Source of the DNA: Vreelandella aquamarina | GTDB lineage: Bacteria > Pseudomonadota > Gammaproteobacteria > Pseudomonadales > Halomonadaceae | Assembly: GCF_020075495.1 (NCBI RefSeq) | Contig: NZ_JABYQT010000002.1 | Span: forward strand, 62,001 to 126,000 | Reading direction: 5' to 3' | DNA length: 64,000 bases | In this document: one piece after another, positions 16,121 to 24,457 of the stretch | How the letters are laid out: the number at the start of each line of letters is the position of its first letter | How positions within the stretch are numbered: the first letter of the stretch is position 1 | Made by a program: the position numbers and the translations under genes | Notes under the pieces: model-generated | Databases searched by the model: none | Told to the model about the DNA's origin: nothing | What the model saw: only the letters and a program-made list of their open reading frames with translations

Positions 16121-16473
16121 AGGAACTCCGGGAGAAGACTCGGCAGTTGTGAATGAGCCCACTATAGCATTGGCGAGCCATTCACTAATTGCTGAAATCT
16201 GCATGGTATCTATGCAGGTTGGGAATACTTGTAGGTACCTTTTTGCAGCTCAGGTGCCAACCGGTAATCTGGTCATGATCGTTGGGACGCGCGCTGGCAG
16301 CGCCTTGACGGCAACCAAGCCATAACACCTTCAACCTGCCTTTCGATACATCAAGCAGGCAAGCCTTTCTTTCCCATGCCGGGAAAGCCCGAACGTTGAC
16401 TATAGTAGTTAGTACCGGCGCTATTGGCGCCGCCACTAATCACTGTTCAACGTACACGCAAGGGGAGAAGAAC

Positions 16474-16713
16474 ATGGTTCGTTATGGCCTGTTGGGCTTG
16501 ATAGGGATGGCACTGGCCGGGTGTGCGGCCCAGGGCACCACCGGTGGCGCTGAACAGGCGCAGCAGATCGCCGTCGATTACTGTGAACAGGAGGGCGGCG
16601 AAGTGCGCACACGCCAGGAGGCGGGCAAGGCGCGCCAGTATTGCCACCTGGTGGAAGGGCGAGTGGTGGAGGTCAACCTGCTGTACCAGACGGAAGGCTT
16701 GCGCGTTCACTGA
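16474..16713 (+). CDS. DUF333-type small lipoprotein
   Basis: 79 residues. The signal peptide ends in the lipobox LAGC (Cys17), and the mature part has AVDYCEQEGGEVRTRQEAG...QYCHL, the pattern of DUF333 proteins (often labelled putative hemolysin without evidence). AGGGGAG precedes ATG 16474; the frame opens at 16396. Likely anchored in the outer membrane. Unknown function. Confidence 0.78.
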   Translation: MVRYGLLGLIGMALAGCAAQGTTGGAEQAQQIAVDYCEQEGGEVRTRQEAGKARQYCHLVEGRVVEVNLLYQTEGLRVH

Positions 16714-16752
16714 GTGGGCAGCCCTGTAGCGCTATACCGTTGAGCGGTGGAT

Positions 16753-16779
16753 AACGCGCTGGCATATTGCTGGCGCGTT
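16753..16779 (+). terminator. Stem-loop after the lipoprotein gene
   Basis: AACGCGC (16753-16759) pairs with GCGCGTT (16773-16779) around a 13-base loop, followed by only a short T-run. Possible weak terminator between the lipoprotein and creA. Confidence 0.4.
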
Positions 16780-16848
16780 TCCCTGTCGGGCACGTAACTT
16801 GGTAGTCTTCCCTTCCCGCTTATCTGAACGCCCAAGGAAGTCACGCTT

Positions 16849-17349
16849 ATGTCCATGCTGCCGTCTTTTTCCCAACGCCTGGCCGTTGGCTCGTTCGCCG
16901 CCCTGGTGGCGCTGCTGCCCGCTACACTGCTGGCCCAGGATGCGCATATCGGCAGTGTGCGCACCGAATTTCGCATGCTGGGGCCGAACAATACCATCGA
17001 AGTGGAGCGCTTTGATGATCCCAAGGTGCAGGGCATCTCCTGCTACATTTCCTATTCTCGGGTTGGCGGGCTTTCCGGCGCGGTAGGTCTTGCCGAGGAG
17101 GCAAGCGAGGCGAGCGTGGCCTGTCGGCAAACCGGCGAGATCATCTTTGACCCGGCGGACGTCAACGAGCAGGAAGTGATCTTTACCCAGCGCCGCTCGG
17201 CGTTGTTCAAGAACATGCGCGTGGTGCGGATGCACGATGCCGACACCGAAACGTTCGTGTACCTGACCTACAGTACCAAACTGGTGGAGGGCTCGCCCAA
17301 GAACGCGGTCACCGCCGTGCACTATGGGGATCTGGCCCCGGCTCAATAA
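16849..17349 (+). CDS. creA: CreA family periplasmic protein
   Basis: 166 residues with a signal peptide (about 1-29, ending LLAQD). Mature CreA signature: IGSVRTEFRMLGPNNTIEVERFDDPKVQGISCYIS, then GLAEEASEASVACRQ and a C-terminal FVYLTYSTKLVEGSPKNAVTAV. A conserved periplasmic protein of unknown role in most gammaproteobacteria. No operon partner. Confidence 0.92.
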   Translation: MSMLPSFSQRLAVGSFAALVALLPATLLAQDAHIGSVRTEFRMLGPNNTIEVERFDDPKVQGISCYISYSRVGGLSGAVGLAEEASEASVACRQTGEIIFDPADVNEQEVIFTQRRSALFKNMRVVRMHDADTETFVYLTYSTKLVEGSPKNAVTAVHYGDLAPAQ

Positions 17350-17383
17350 CACCTGCCATCAAGCCGGTAGCTAGCGTGGAAGG

Positions 17384-17929
17384 TTAACGCGGCTGGCCCA
17401 GGGCCTGGGTCCAGTAATGGCGATAGCGCGTTTCCGGGTTATCGGCTTTGGCCATGCCCATCTGGGTAAAGGCGCCGTTCATGATGTTGCGGCAGTGGCC
17501 GGGGCTTTCTAGCCAGCCCTTTACCGCACCGGCCGCCGATGATTGGCCGGCGGCAATGTTTTCACCTACTGCTCGCCATACGTAGCCCTGGTCTTCCACG
17601 CGCTGCTCGATGCCCACGCCCTCGGGGCTGGTGTGGCTGAAGTATCCGTTTTCGGCCATGTCGTCAGAGTGCGCCTTGGCGGCATCGTGCAGCTGGCAGC
17701 TCCAGGCAAGGGGGGCGACCGCATCAACGGATTGCTCGCCGCACTGGCGGGCCTGGCTTCGTGCTTCGTTGACCAGATCGAGCATTGCTTGCTGCTGCTC
17801 GGTGGGCTCGCACTCGCTGGGTTCTGAGGCCCAGGCCGGGCCGGTGCCGAGCAGCACCAGCGCCAGGCAACGAAAAAGCGCCCCGAGAGCAGGACGCCTG
17901 GCAGATGAGTCAACCGCCGAATTTTTCAT
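17384..17929 (-). CDS. Secreted CAP-domain (SCP/PR1) protein
   Basis: 181 residues. A signal peptide (MKNSAVDSS...LLGTGPAWA) is followed by a CAP domain: LDLVNEARSQARQCG, LAWSCQLHDAAKAHSDDMAENGYFSH, GENIAAGQSS, GWLESPGHCRNIMN and a closing HYWTQALG. The cavity His and Glu residues typical of bacterial CAP proteins are present. ATG 17929 overlaps the 3' end of the upstream gene; the frame opens at 17977. Periplasmic or extracellular; role unknown. Confidence 0.88.
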   Translation of the reverse strand: MKNSAVDSSARRPALGALFRCLALVLLGTGPAWASEPSECEPTEQQQAMLDLVNEARSQARQCGEQSVDAVAPLAWSCQLHDAAKAHSDDMAENGYFSHTSPEGVGIEQRVEDQGYVWRAVGENIAAGQSSAAGAVKGWLESPGHCRNIMNGAFTQMGMAKADNPETRYRHYWTQALGQPR

Positions 17930-18398
17930 TTTCACCCAGGTCCGGTTTGGCATCTTTCTTGAGGTTGGCCTTGGCAATCTCGTAGAGCTGGTAGGTCTTG
18001 CTCTCCTTGGATTTCCAGTGCTCGCCCATTTCTACCTTGATTTCCAGAAGCGTGACGTCCGGGTCGTCCTTGCCTTCCGGGAACCAGGCGGCCACGAAGG
18101 GGTTCCAGTACTTGTGGATCAGCTCGCGGTCATCGTTCAGGTTGGCCTTGCCGGAAAGCGAGACGTACACGCTGTCTTCCTGGTCGGAGAAGCTCAGGCA
18201 CACATCGTGGTCGCTTTCGGCTTCAAAGACCTTTTCGGCGCTGCGGCGGGTGTAGAACCATAGCGTGCCGTCGTACTCTTCCTGCACCAGGTGCATGGGC
18301 CGCGCGCGGGGCATGTCGTGGTCCAGGGTGACCAGCATGCCTACCTTGATATCCTTGATCATCTTCCAGATCTTCTGCTTATGTTCCGGGCTGGACAT
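17910..18398 (-). CDS. Pyridoxamine-phosphate-oxidase-like flavin protein (general stress protein 26 type)
   Basis: 162 residues. PNPOx split-barrel fold pattern: MIKDIKVGMLVTLDHDMPRARPMHLV, GTLWFYTRRSAEKVFE, VCLSFSDQEDSVYVSLSGKANLNDD and KYWNPFVAAWFPEGKDDPDVTLLEI. Close to Pfam Pyrid_ox_like / general stress protein 26, which bind FMN. ATG 18398 is chosen for AAGGAG upstream; the frame opens at 18440. It overlaps the CAP gene by 20 bases. Confidence 0.87.
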   Translation of the reverse strand: MSSPEHKQKIWKMIKDIKVGMLVTLDHDMPRARPMHLVQEEYDGTLWFYTRRSAEKVFEAESDHDVCLSFSDQEDSVYVSLSGKANLNDDRELIHKYWNPFVAAWFPEGKDDPDVTLLEIKVEMGEHWKSKESKTYQLYEIAKANLKKDAKPDLGENEKFGG

Positions 18399-18512
18399 AG
18401 CGTCACTCTCCTTATGAATGGGTGTTGCCATAGCCTTCAACCATGCACCAGCATCGTTGCCGACTTTTCAAGCCTAGCCAGCATTGCCTGTCTCGGCAAA
18501 CGTCTGTGCAGT

Positions 18513-19079
18513 TCAGTAAGCCCAGATAAGCGCAAGCAGCACCCCCCAACCCAGCGCGCTGGCCGCCATGATGGTGTAGGTCACGGAAATGGTCACCATG
18601 TCGGTGGCCTTGTGGGTACACAGGGCCTGTAGCCCGTGGTATAGCAGGCTGCAGGAAACGCCCAGCGCTGCGAGTATGACGACAACGTTGACCCATAAAT
18701 TAGGTATCAGCAGCACCAGCGATGATACGAACAGCGGCAATGGGGCAAGGGCCGCCAGCAGATAGGCATCCTGATAGCGAATGGACAGCTCTTCGGTGCC
18801 GTTGACGACGGCGTGTATTACCCACCCCAGAACGAAAAAGCTGACCAGCTCTGCCAGAAAGATGACCGTGGTGATGAAGCGCCACTCGCGGTCGGCAAAG
18901 CCGGCCATGAACGCATCACCATGGTGGGTGCCTGCGAAATAGAGCATCACGGGCGGCAAAATCGCCAGGGGCAAGACCACGCACCACCCCAGCAAGGCGA
19001 TGGAAGGGGTGGATGCCTGAAGCTCTTTCCATCCGTCGCGGTGGCTGAACGGCAGCTTGAGTAACGTCAGTGCATTCAT
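18513..19079 (-). CDS. Yip1-family membrane protein, paralogue A
   Basis: 188 residues with about five membrane segments and a Yip1 domain (LPFSHRDGWKELQASTPS, LYFAGTHHGDAFMAGFADREWRFITTVIFLAEL, ISVTYTIMAASALGWGVLLALIWAY). It is highly similar along its full length to the 188-residue protein at 27995-28561. A palindrome lies 55-71 bases upstream, between it and the divergent marR-type gene. Function unknown. Confidence 0.83.
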   Translation of the reverse strand: MNALTLLKLPFSHRDGWKELQASTPSIALLGWCVVLPLAILPPVMLYFAGTHHGDAFMAGFADREWRFITTVIFLAELVSFFVLGWVIHAVVNGTEELSIRYQDAYLLAALAPLPLFVSSLVLLIPNLWVNVVVILAALGVSCSLLYHGLQALCTHKATDMVTISVTYTIMAASALGWGVLLALIWAY

Positions 19080-19133
19080 GTCAGACTCCTGCTGTGATTA
19101 TGGACTCGTGGGCGATAGGCATGATGGTTATAT

Positions 19134-19150
19134 GTATCATATTGTGATAC
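19134..19150. promoter_or_regulatory. Palindromic operator, marR/yip1-A intergenic
   Basis: GTATCA-TATTG-TGATAC, a perfect 6-bp inverted repeat between divergent genes. Sixteen of the bases recur exactly at 28605-28620 upstream of the second Yip1 gene. The adjacent MarR-family gene is the natural candidate for the protein that binds. Confidence 0.65.
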
Positions 19151-19271
19151 TTTTTAAAAAACCACGGGCACTGCGCATGTGGCACTGCCCCTGTGGCCGA
19201 CTCGTCTGTGACAAGAGACGTTCTGAAAAGAGACGTTCTGACAAGGAACGCCTGACAAGAGAAGCGAGCGC

Positions 19272-19688
19272 ATGAGCCAGCAACCTCCCCTTGATAAACG
19301 CGAATTCGAGCAGCTGTCGCAATTTCGTTACCGGCTGCGCTGCTTTCTGCGCCAGAGTGAGGATATCTGCCGCCGCCATGGGTTGACACCCCTGCAGTAT
19401 CAGCTGCTGCTGCACCTGCGCGGGTTTCCGGAAAGAGAGTGGGCGAGCATCGGTGAGCTTGCCGAACGCCTTCAGGCCAAGCACCACGGGGTCGTGGCCC
19501 TGGTTGACCGCTGCGAGCAGCTGGGGCTGGTCGAACGACGACGAGGACGCGAGGATCGCCGGCAGATAGAGGTGCACCTGCTGGAAGAAGGGGTAACGCG
19601 GGTAACGCAGATTGCGCAGGCCCATCAACCGGAGTTGCGCCACCTGCAGGAAGACACGCCATTTCCTTTCTGGGGCAACCCCGATTGA
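19272..19688 (+). CDS. MarR-family transcriptional regulator
   Basis: 138 residues with a winged helix (about 40-95: LTPLQYQLLLHLRGFPEREWASIGELAERLQAKHHGVVALVDRCEQLGLVERRRGREDRR). It is divergent from Yip1 paralogue A, with the 6-6 palindrome between them, and probably represses both Yip1 genes and itself. The leader contains a tandem 13-mer AGAGACGTTCTGA (19214 and 19229). The ribosome site before ATG 19272 is weak (GAAGCGAG). Confidence 0.9.
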   Translation: MSQQPPLDKREFEQLSQFRYRLRCFLRQSEDICRRHGLTPLQYQLLLHLRGFPEREWASIGELAERLQAKHHGVVALVDRCEQLGLVERRRGREDRRQIEVHLLEEGVTRVTQIAQAHQPELRHLQEDTPFPFWGNPD

Positions 19689-19866
19689 CCCTGATATCAG
19701 GCAGGCGCCTGGTAGTGTCACGCGTCATTACATACCTCTGTTGCAACGGTTTTCACCAAACGCTCAAACGCTGGCCGCCGCGTAGCCTTTGCGTTGGCTG
19801 GGTAGCATTTGAGTGGCCTGTTTCTATACTGTGGTCTCATACACGTTATCGTTAGGGTATTACGCC

Positions 19867-20187
19867 ATGAGCAAGCATGATCTACCGTCCGGTGCCGGCG
19901 ACGTTGCCAATCAGTACCCGGATATCTGGGATGCCTACGCCTCTCTGGGCAAGGCCTGTGCCGAATCCGGGCCGCTCGATGAGCGCAGCCGGCGCCTGGT
20001 GAAACTCTCGCTGGCCATTGGCTCGCGCTCTGAAGGCGCCGTTCACTCCCATGTGCGTCGCGCTCTCAAGGAGGGCATCAGTGCCGAGGAGCTCAAGCAG
20101 GTCGCCATGCTGGCCATTCCCACCACCGGGTTTCCGACGGCCGTGGCGGCGTTGACCTGGATCGAGGACATCACCGACCCCGATTGA
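19867..20187 (+). CDS. Carboxymuconolactone decarboxylase-like (AhpD-fold) protein
   Basis: 106 residues of the CMD family (PF02627): RSRRLVKLSLAIGSRSEGAVHSHVRRALKEGISAEELKQVAMLAIPTTGFPTAVAAL. The CxxC redox pair of AhpD is absent (SEGAVHSHV occupies that place), so peroxidase-partner activity is unlikely. ATG 19867 is chosen; the frame opens at 19813. Monocistronic; convergent with the narK gene. Confidence 0.87.
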   Translation: MSKHDLPSGAGDVANQYPDIWDAYASLGKACAESGPLDERSRRLVKLSLAIGSRSEGAVHSHVRRALKEGISAEELKQVAMLAIPTTGFPTAVAALTWIEDITDPD

Positions 20188-20240
20188 TGCCATGGGTAGC
20201 GGCGTTCCATGCAGTCAACCTCGCTCCGTTTGGTCAATGT

Positions 20241-20269
20241 GCTGCCCGGCTCCTTGAGTGTCGGGCAGC
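20241..20269. terminator. Stem-loop between convergent genes
   Basis: GCTGCCCG (20241-20248) pairs with CGGGCAGC (20262-20269) between the CMD gene and the convergent narK-type gene. The T-run is poor, so terminator function is likely but unproven. Confidence 0.5.
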
Positions 20270-20290
20270 GTCGTTACCCCGCCTGGGCGC

Positions 20291-21784
20291 CTAGGGGCTG
20301 GTTCCCTGCATTGCCCGCGCTTCGATGGCCCTGTCCACTGAAGAGACATAATACTCGTCATCGAAGGCACTCTCTGGCTCCTTGAGCCATACCAGGCAGA
20401 TCAACCAGCTGATGAACGCGCCGGTCGCAATGATGTAGAAGAACTGCGATGGCGTGACGAACGTATAAAGGGTCAGGTAGACCACCGCTCCCACGTTGCC
20501 GTAGGCCCCCGCCATGCCCGAGATCTGGCCGGTAATGCGCCGCTTGATGGAGGGAATGATGCCGAAGGTGGCACCTTCGGCCCCCTGCACGAAAATCGAC
20601 GTAGCGATGGTCACGGCAATGGCCAGCATCAGCGGCCAGCTCGAATCGAGCAGGGCCATGAGCAGAAATCCCACGCTGATGCCAAACATGTAGCACAGCA
20701 TCACGAAGCGCCGGTTTCCCATGCGGTCTGACACCATGCCGCCCATGGGGCGTGCCACCAGGTTGACGAAGGCGAACGATGCCGCGATCAGCCCGGCCGT
20801 TGCCGCATTGAGCCCCCAGGTCGCCTCGAAAAACATGGGCAGCATCGAAACGACGGCCAGCTCGGCGCCAAAGTTGGCGAAGTAGGTGCTGTTCAGCGCG
20901 ACCACACTGTTGAACGAGTACTTGTCGTCCTCAGGCACACCCTTGCGCAGAATGGGCAGGTTGACCCGCAGAATCTGGACGATCTGGTAAATGACGATGG
21001 CAACGATGGCGAGGTAAGCCGCCACCGCTCCCGTGATTGATAGATAGCCCATGTACTGAATACGCCAGACCAGGATGGCGAGTACGCCGACCAGCGGAAT
21101 GGTCCAGATGATCAGCTTGACCATGTCGGCCCAGGAGCTGACTTCCATGGCAGCACTCTTGCGCGGCCTGCGGTGGGACTGGGCATCCGGGCCGTCGGTG
21201 ATCGCGAACCAGTAGTAAACGCCATAAGCCGCCATCACGATGGCGCTCTGGGCAATGGCCCAGCGCCAGCCGTCGGGGCCGCCGTACAGGCCAAGGGCAA
21301 TGGTTGGCAGTGTCATGGCCGCGACCGCCGAGCCGAAGTTACCCCACCCGGCGTAGAAGCCTTCGGCAAAGCCGATGTCCTTGGGCTTGAACCACAGGGC
21401 GGTCATGTGGATACCCACGACGAAGCTTGCACCAATCGAACTCAGCACCAGGCGTGCCACCAGCAGCTGCGTCAGGCTGTTGCCGAAGGCGAACGCCAGC
21501 GCGGGCACCGACATGCTCACCATCAGCACCGAGAAGACCCGGCGCGGGCCGAAGCGGTCCAGGGCCATGCCGACGATGATGCGGGCGGGAATGGTCAGGG
21601 CAACGTTGCAGATGGCGAACAGCTTGAGATCGTCCGGCGTCAGCCAGTCGACGCTCTTGAGCATGCTCGAGGCGAGCGGCGCCATGTTGAACCACACGTA
21701 GAAGGTGATGAAGAAAGCGATCCAGGTCAGGTGCAGCGCCCGGATTTCAGGACTGCGAAATTTGAACACAGCGGAAACTTTCAT
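20291..21784 (-). CDS. narK: NarK-type nitrate/nitrite transporter (NarK1-like)
   Basis: 497-residue MFS permease with twelve membrane segments. MKVSAVFKFRSPEIRALHLTW, the NMAPL segment in helix 1, AEGFYAGWGNFGSAVAAMTLP and AGAYGNVGAVVYLTLYTFV are nitrate-signature segments (G-rich helices 5 and 11). The start MKVSAV resembles NarK1 of pseudomonads, regarded as a proton-linked nitrate importer. The frame is open upstream to 21940, but ATG 21784 is where conserved sequence begins. It lies 169 bases downstream of the second narK gene in the same direction, so the two may be cotranscribed. Confidence 0.88.
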   Translation of the reverse strand: MKVSAVFKFRSPEIRALHLTWIAFFITFYVWFNMAPLASSMLKSVDWLTPDDLKLFAICNVALTIPARIIVGMALDRFGPRRVFSVLMVSMSVPALAFAFGNSLTQLLVARLVLSSIGASFVVGIHMTALWFKPKDIGFAEGFYAGWGNFGSAVAAMTLPTIALGLYGGPDGWRWAIAQSAIVMAAYGVYYWFAITDGPDAQSHRRPRKSAAMEVSSWADMVKLIIWTIPLVGVLAILVWRIQYMGYLSITGAVAAYLAIVAIVIYQIVQILRVNLPILRKGVPEDDKYSFNSVVALNSTYFANFGAELAVVSMLPMFFEATWGLNAATAGLIAASFAFVNLVARPMGGMVSDRMGNRRFVMLCYMFGISVGFLLMALLDSSWPLMLAIAVTIATSIFVQGAEGATFGIIPSIKRRITGQISGMAGAYGNVGAVVYLTLYTFVTPSQFFYIIATGAFISWLICLVWLKEPESAFDDEYYVSSVDRAIEARAMQGTSP

Positions 21785-21953
21785 GGTCGTATCATCCTGT
21801 ATCCCGCAAGGGAATAAAGACGGCTCAATTGGCGTTGCGCGACCCACCATGGGCAATCGTGGTCTTCGGTAATCATGATCGTCATGGTGTCCTCCCGCAG
21901 CGCGGTAGGGGGCAAGCGCCCGGCGCGGTGCGCCGGGCAAAAAGCGGCGGCCA

Positions 21954-23549
21954 TCAGGGGTTCTTCACGTAAGCGCCCTTGCGCAGGTAGAACCACCAGT
22001 TGATGACCAGGCAGACGGCATAGAACACGGCGAACCCGTACATGGCGACTTCCGGCGTGCCGGCCTTGATCTGATCACCGATCATTACCGGCGCGACGAA
22101 CGAGCCGTAGCCCGCCACGGCGGCTGTCCAGCCGAGTACCGGTCCTTTGCTCTGGGCATCGAAGATGAAGCCGATGCTGCGAAAGGTGGAGCCGTTGCCA
22201 ATGCCGCTGGCGGTGAACAGCACGATGAACAGCAGCATGAAGATCCAGAAATACTGATTGGGGTCCGTGGCGTTGTACGCCAGCATCATGGTGTAACCGG
22301 CCACGATGGAGGCCACGACCATCACCGCCGTTACCATCTGCGTGACCAGCGAGCCGCCGAGCTTGTCGGCGATCCAGCCGCCGATAGGGCGTACCAGCGC
22401 TCCCACGAAGGGGCCGATCCAGGACCAGGTCAAGGCACTCGGGGCGTCCGGGTTGACGACGCGCGTCACGGTTCCGTCGGCCGCCACGTCCATCATGCTG
22501 CCGAAAATGATCGTGATGGAGAGCGGTAGCGCCGCAGAGAACCCGATGAAGGAGCCAAAGGTAAGGATATAGAGCAGGGTCATCGCCCAGGTGTGCTTGT
22601 CGCGAAAGATGGCAAACTGCTTCTGGATATTGGGTTTTATCTCTTCGCCGGGCAGCAGGCGCAGCATGGCAAGTGTCACCAGAATGGTCAGCGGCAGGGC
22701 GATCCACATGCTCAGCCAGTTCAGCACCACCAACCCGATGACGGTGGCGATGATACCCACGCCGTAAAGCCCTGAGATCTTGCCAAAGGCCTGAAGCGGA
22801 GTGCCGGGGTTGGGCGTGATGGTGCGCAGGTTGTTCATGCCGAACCAGCAGGCAAACGCGAGCGGAATCAAGAACACCAGCCAGATGAACGCGGCATTCT
22901 GGATCCAGGTGTCGGTGCCCGCCTCGATACGCCCAATCAAGGTGCCACTGGCGCTTTGCAGCTCCATGGGGGCGCCGGCAATCGCGCCGAAGATGCCGGT
23001 GGTCATCACCAGCGGCACCAGAATCTGCATGGTGGTGACGCCGAAGTTGCCAAGCCCTGCGTTCATGCCCAGCGCATACCCTTGCTGGCGCTTGGGATAG
23101 AAGCTTGAAATGTTGCTCATGGAGCAGGCGAAGTTACCCCCGCCGATACCGGAAAGCAGTGCCAGTGCCTGGAAGACCCAGAACGGCGTGCCGGGCGTCA
23201 TCAGGGCGAACCCGGTGCCCGCGGCGGGAATGGCCAGTAGCGTGGTGGTCAGGAAAATGGTGTTGCGCCCGCCGGCCAGGCGCAGCATGAACGAGGCGGG
23301 GATACGCAGCGTGGCGCCGGCCAGGCCCGCCGTGGCCGTCAGGGCGAAGAGCTGGTCGGTGGTGAACGAAAACCCCAGGTTCTGCATCTGGGTGGTGATC
23401 ATGCCCCACATCATCCATACGGCAAACCCTATCAGCAGGCTGGGAATGGAGATCCACAGGTTGCGGTTGGCGACCCGCTTGCCGGTTTGCTCCCAGAACT
23501 GCTCGTCTTCGATGTCCCACTGGTGAATATCGGCATTTTTCTTGCTCAT
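21954..23549 (-). CDS. narK: NarK/NarU-type nitrate-nitrite antiporter (NarK2-like)
   Basis: 531 residues, MFS. The start HQWDIEDEQFWEQTGKRVANRNLWISIPSLL closely follows the E. coli NarK pattern, with NFACSMSNISSFYPKRQQGYALGMNAGLGNFGVTTMQ and AAVAGYGSFVAPVMIG as nitrate-signature helices. Expected to exchange external nitrate for internal nitrite. The extra length sits in loops after helix 5 and helix 8. A ribosome site AAAGGGA lies before ATG 23549. A perfect 7-2-7 NarL site lies 111-126 bases upstream, so nitrate induction through the adjacent NarXL is likely. Confidence 0.9.
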   Translation of the reverse strand: MSKKNADIHQWDIEDEQFWEQTGKRVANRNLWISIPSLLIGFAVWMMWGMITTQMQNLGFSFTTDQLFALTATAGLAGATLRIPASFMLRLAGGRNTIFLTTTLLAIPAAGTGFALMTPGTPFWVFQALALLSGIGGGNFACSMSNISSFYPKRQQGYALGMNAGLGNFGVTTMQILVPLVMTTGIFGAIAGAPMELQSASGTLIGRIEAGTDTWIQNAAFIWLVFLIPLAFACWFGMNNLRTITPNPGTPLQAFGKISGLYGVGIIATVIGLVVLNWLSMWIALPLTILVTLAMLRLLPGEEIKPNIQKQFAIFRDKHTWAMTLLYILTFGSFIGFSAALPLSITIIFGSMMDVAADGTVTRVVNPDAPSALTWSWIGPFVGALVRPIGGWIADKLGGSLVTQMVTAVMVVASIVAGYTMMLAYNATDPNQYFWIFMLLFIVLFTASGIGNGSTFRSIGFIFDAQSKGPVLGWTAAVAGYGSFVAPVMIGDQIKAGTPEVAMYGFAVFYAVCLVINWWFYLRKGAYVKNP

Positions 23550-23659
23550 GGCGGTTTCCCTTTAGCGTCAAAACCTGTCTGCGGGTAGCAGTTAAAAAGC
23601 AAGATACGCGGAGGGGAGGTATTGGGAAACCGGCTGAAAACGCCTGAAAATCAGCGGCC

Positions 23660-23675
23660 TACCCCTTGAGAGGTA
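23660..23675. promoter_or_regulatory. NarL 7-2-7 binding site upstream of narK
   Basis: TACCCCT-TG-AGAGGTA: both heptamers fit the NarL consensus TACYNMT on opposite strands with a 2-base spacer. Located 111-126 bases before the narK ATG, in the gap between narK and narL. No FNR box (TTGAT-N4-ATCAA) was found in this gap. Confidence 0.75.
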
Positions 23676-23788
23676 GGTGCTGGTGATAAGCAGGTAATTG
23701 ATTTGAAACGTAAAAGTTCAAGCGGTAGGTAGAGGGTGCAAGCCTTGCGGCGCCTTGGGAGTCTTTGGAGGTAACCACACCGCGCTGC

Positions 23789-24457
23789 TCAGGCGTCGAA
23801 GCCTTCCTGTACAGCCCACACCGCGGCTTCCACCCGTGAGCGCAGGTTGAGTTTCTTGAGCAGGTGCTTGACGTGTACCTTGACGGTGCCTTCGGTAATG
23901 TCCAGCTTGCGTGCAATCAGCTTGTTGGAAAGCCCCCCGGCCAGCTGCTTGAGTATCTCGCGTTCGCGCTGGGTCAGGCTATGGATGTCGGGAGTGCTGG
24001 GCGCGCTGCGCTGGTTACGCAGTGCCTCGGCCAGCAGGGCGGTCAGGCTTTCGCTGATCACCATGCGGCCAAGGGCCGCCTGACGCAGCTGGCGTACCAT
24101 GTCCTCGGGCTCCATGTCCTTTAAAAGATAGCCGTCGGCGCCGGTGCGCAGCGCGGCCACCACGTCTTCTTCATGGTCGGAGACGGTGAACATCACCACG
24201 CGGCCGCCATAGTTCGCTTCACGCAGGCGGCGCAGGGCCTCCAGGCCGTTGATGTCCGGCATGTTCAGATCGAGCAGCACAAGGTCTGGCTCGAGTTCCA
24301 GGGCCAACGCAATGCCTGCCTCGGGGTCGCCCGTTTCACCCACCAGTTCCAGGTCGTCTTCAAGCTCGAGCAGCTGCGCCACGCCGCGGCGTAGCAGCGG
24401 GTGATCATCGATGATCAGCAGGCTGGCGGGAGTATCGTTGGCGGTTATCGGTGTCAT
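23789..24457 (-). CDS. narL: Nitrate response regulator NarL
   Basis: 222 residues. Receiver domain (1-125) with acidic pocket IIDDHP, phosphoacceptor Asp63 (LLDLNMPD), Thr in MFTVSD and Lys in YLLKDME; LuxR-type helix-turn-helix at about 155-220 ([40 protein letters not shown]). Its start overlaps the narX stop by 4 bases. Expected to bind the 7-2-7 site before narK and to activate nitrate respiration. Confidence 0.95.
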   Translation of the reverse strand: MTPITANDTPASLLIIDDHPLLRRGVAQLLELEDDLELVGETGDPEAGIALALELEPDLVLLDLNMPDINGLEALRRLREANYGGRVVMFTVSDHEEDVVAALRTGADGYLLKDMEPEDMVRQLRQAALGRMVISESLTALLAEALRNQRSAPSTPDIHSLTQREREILKQLAGGLSNKLIARKLDITEGTVKVHVKHLLKKLNLRSRVEAAVWAVQEGFDA

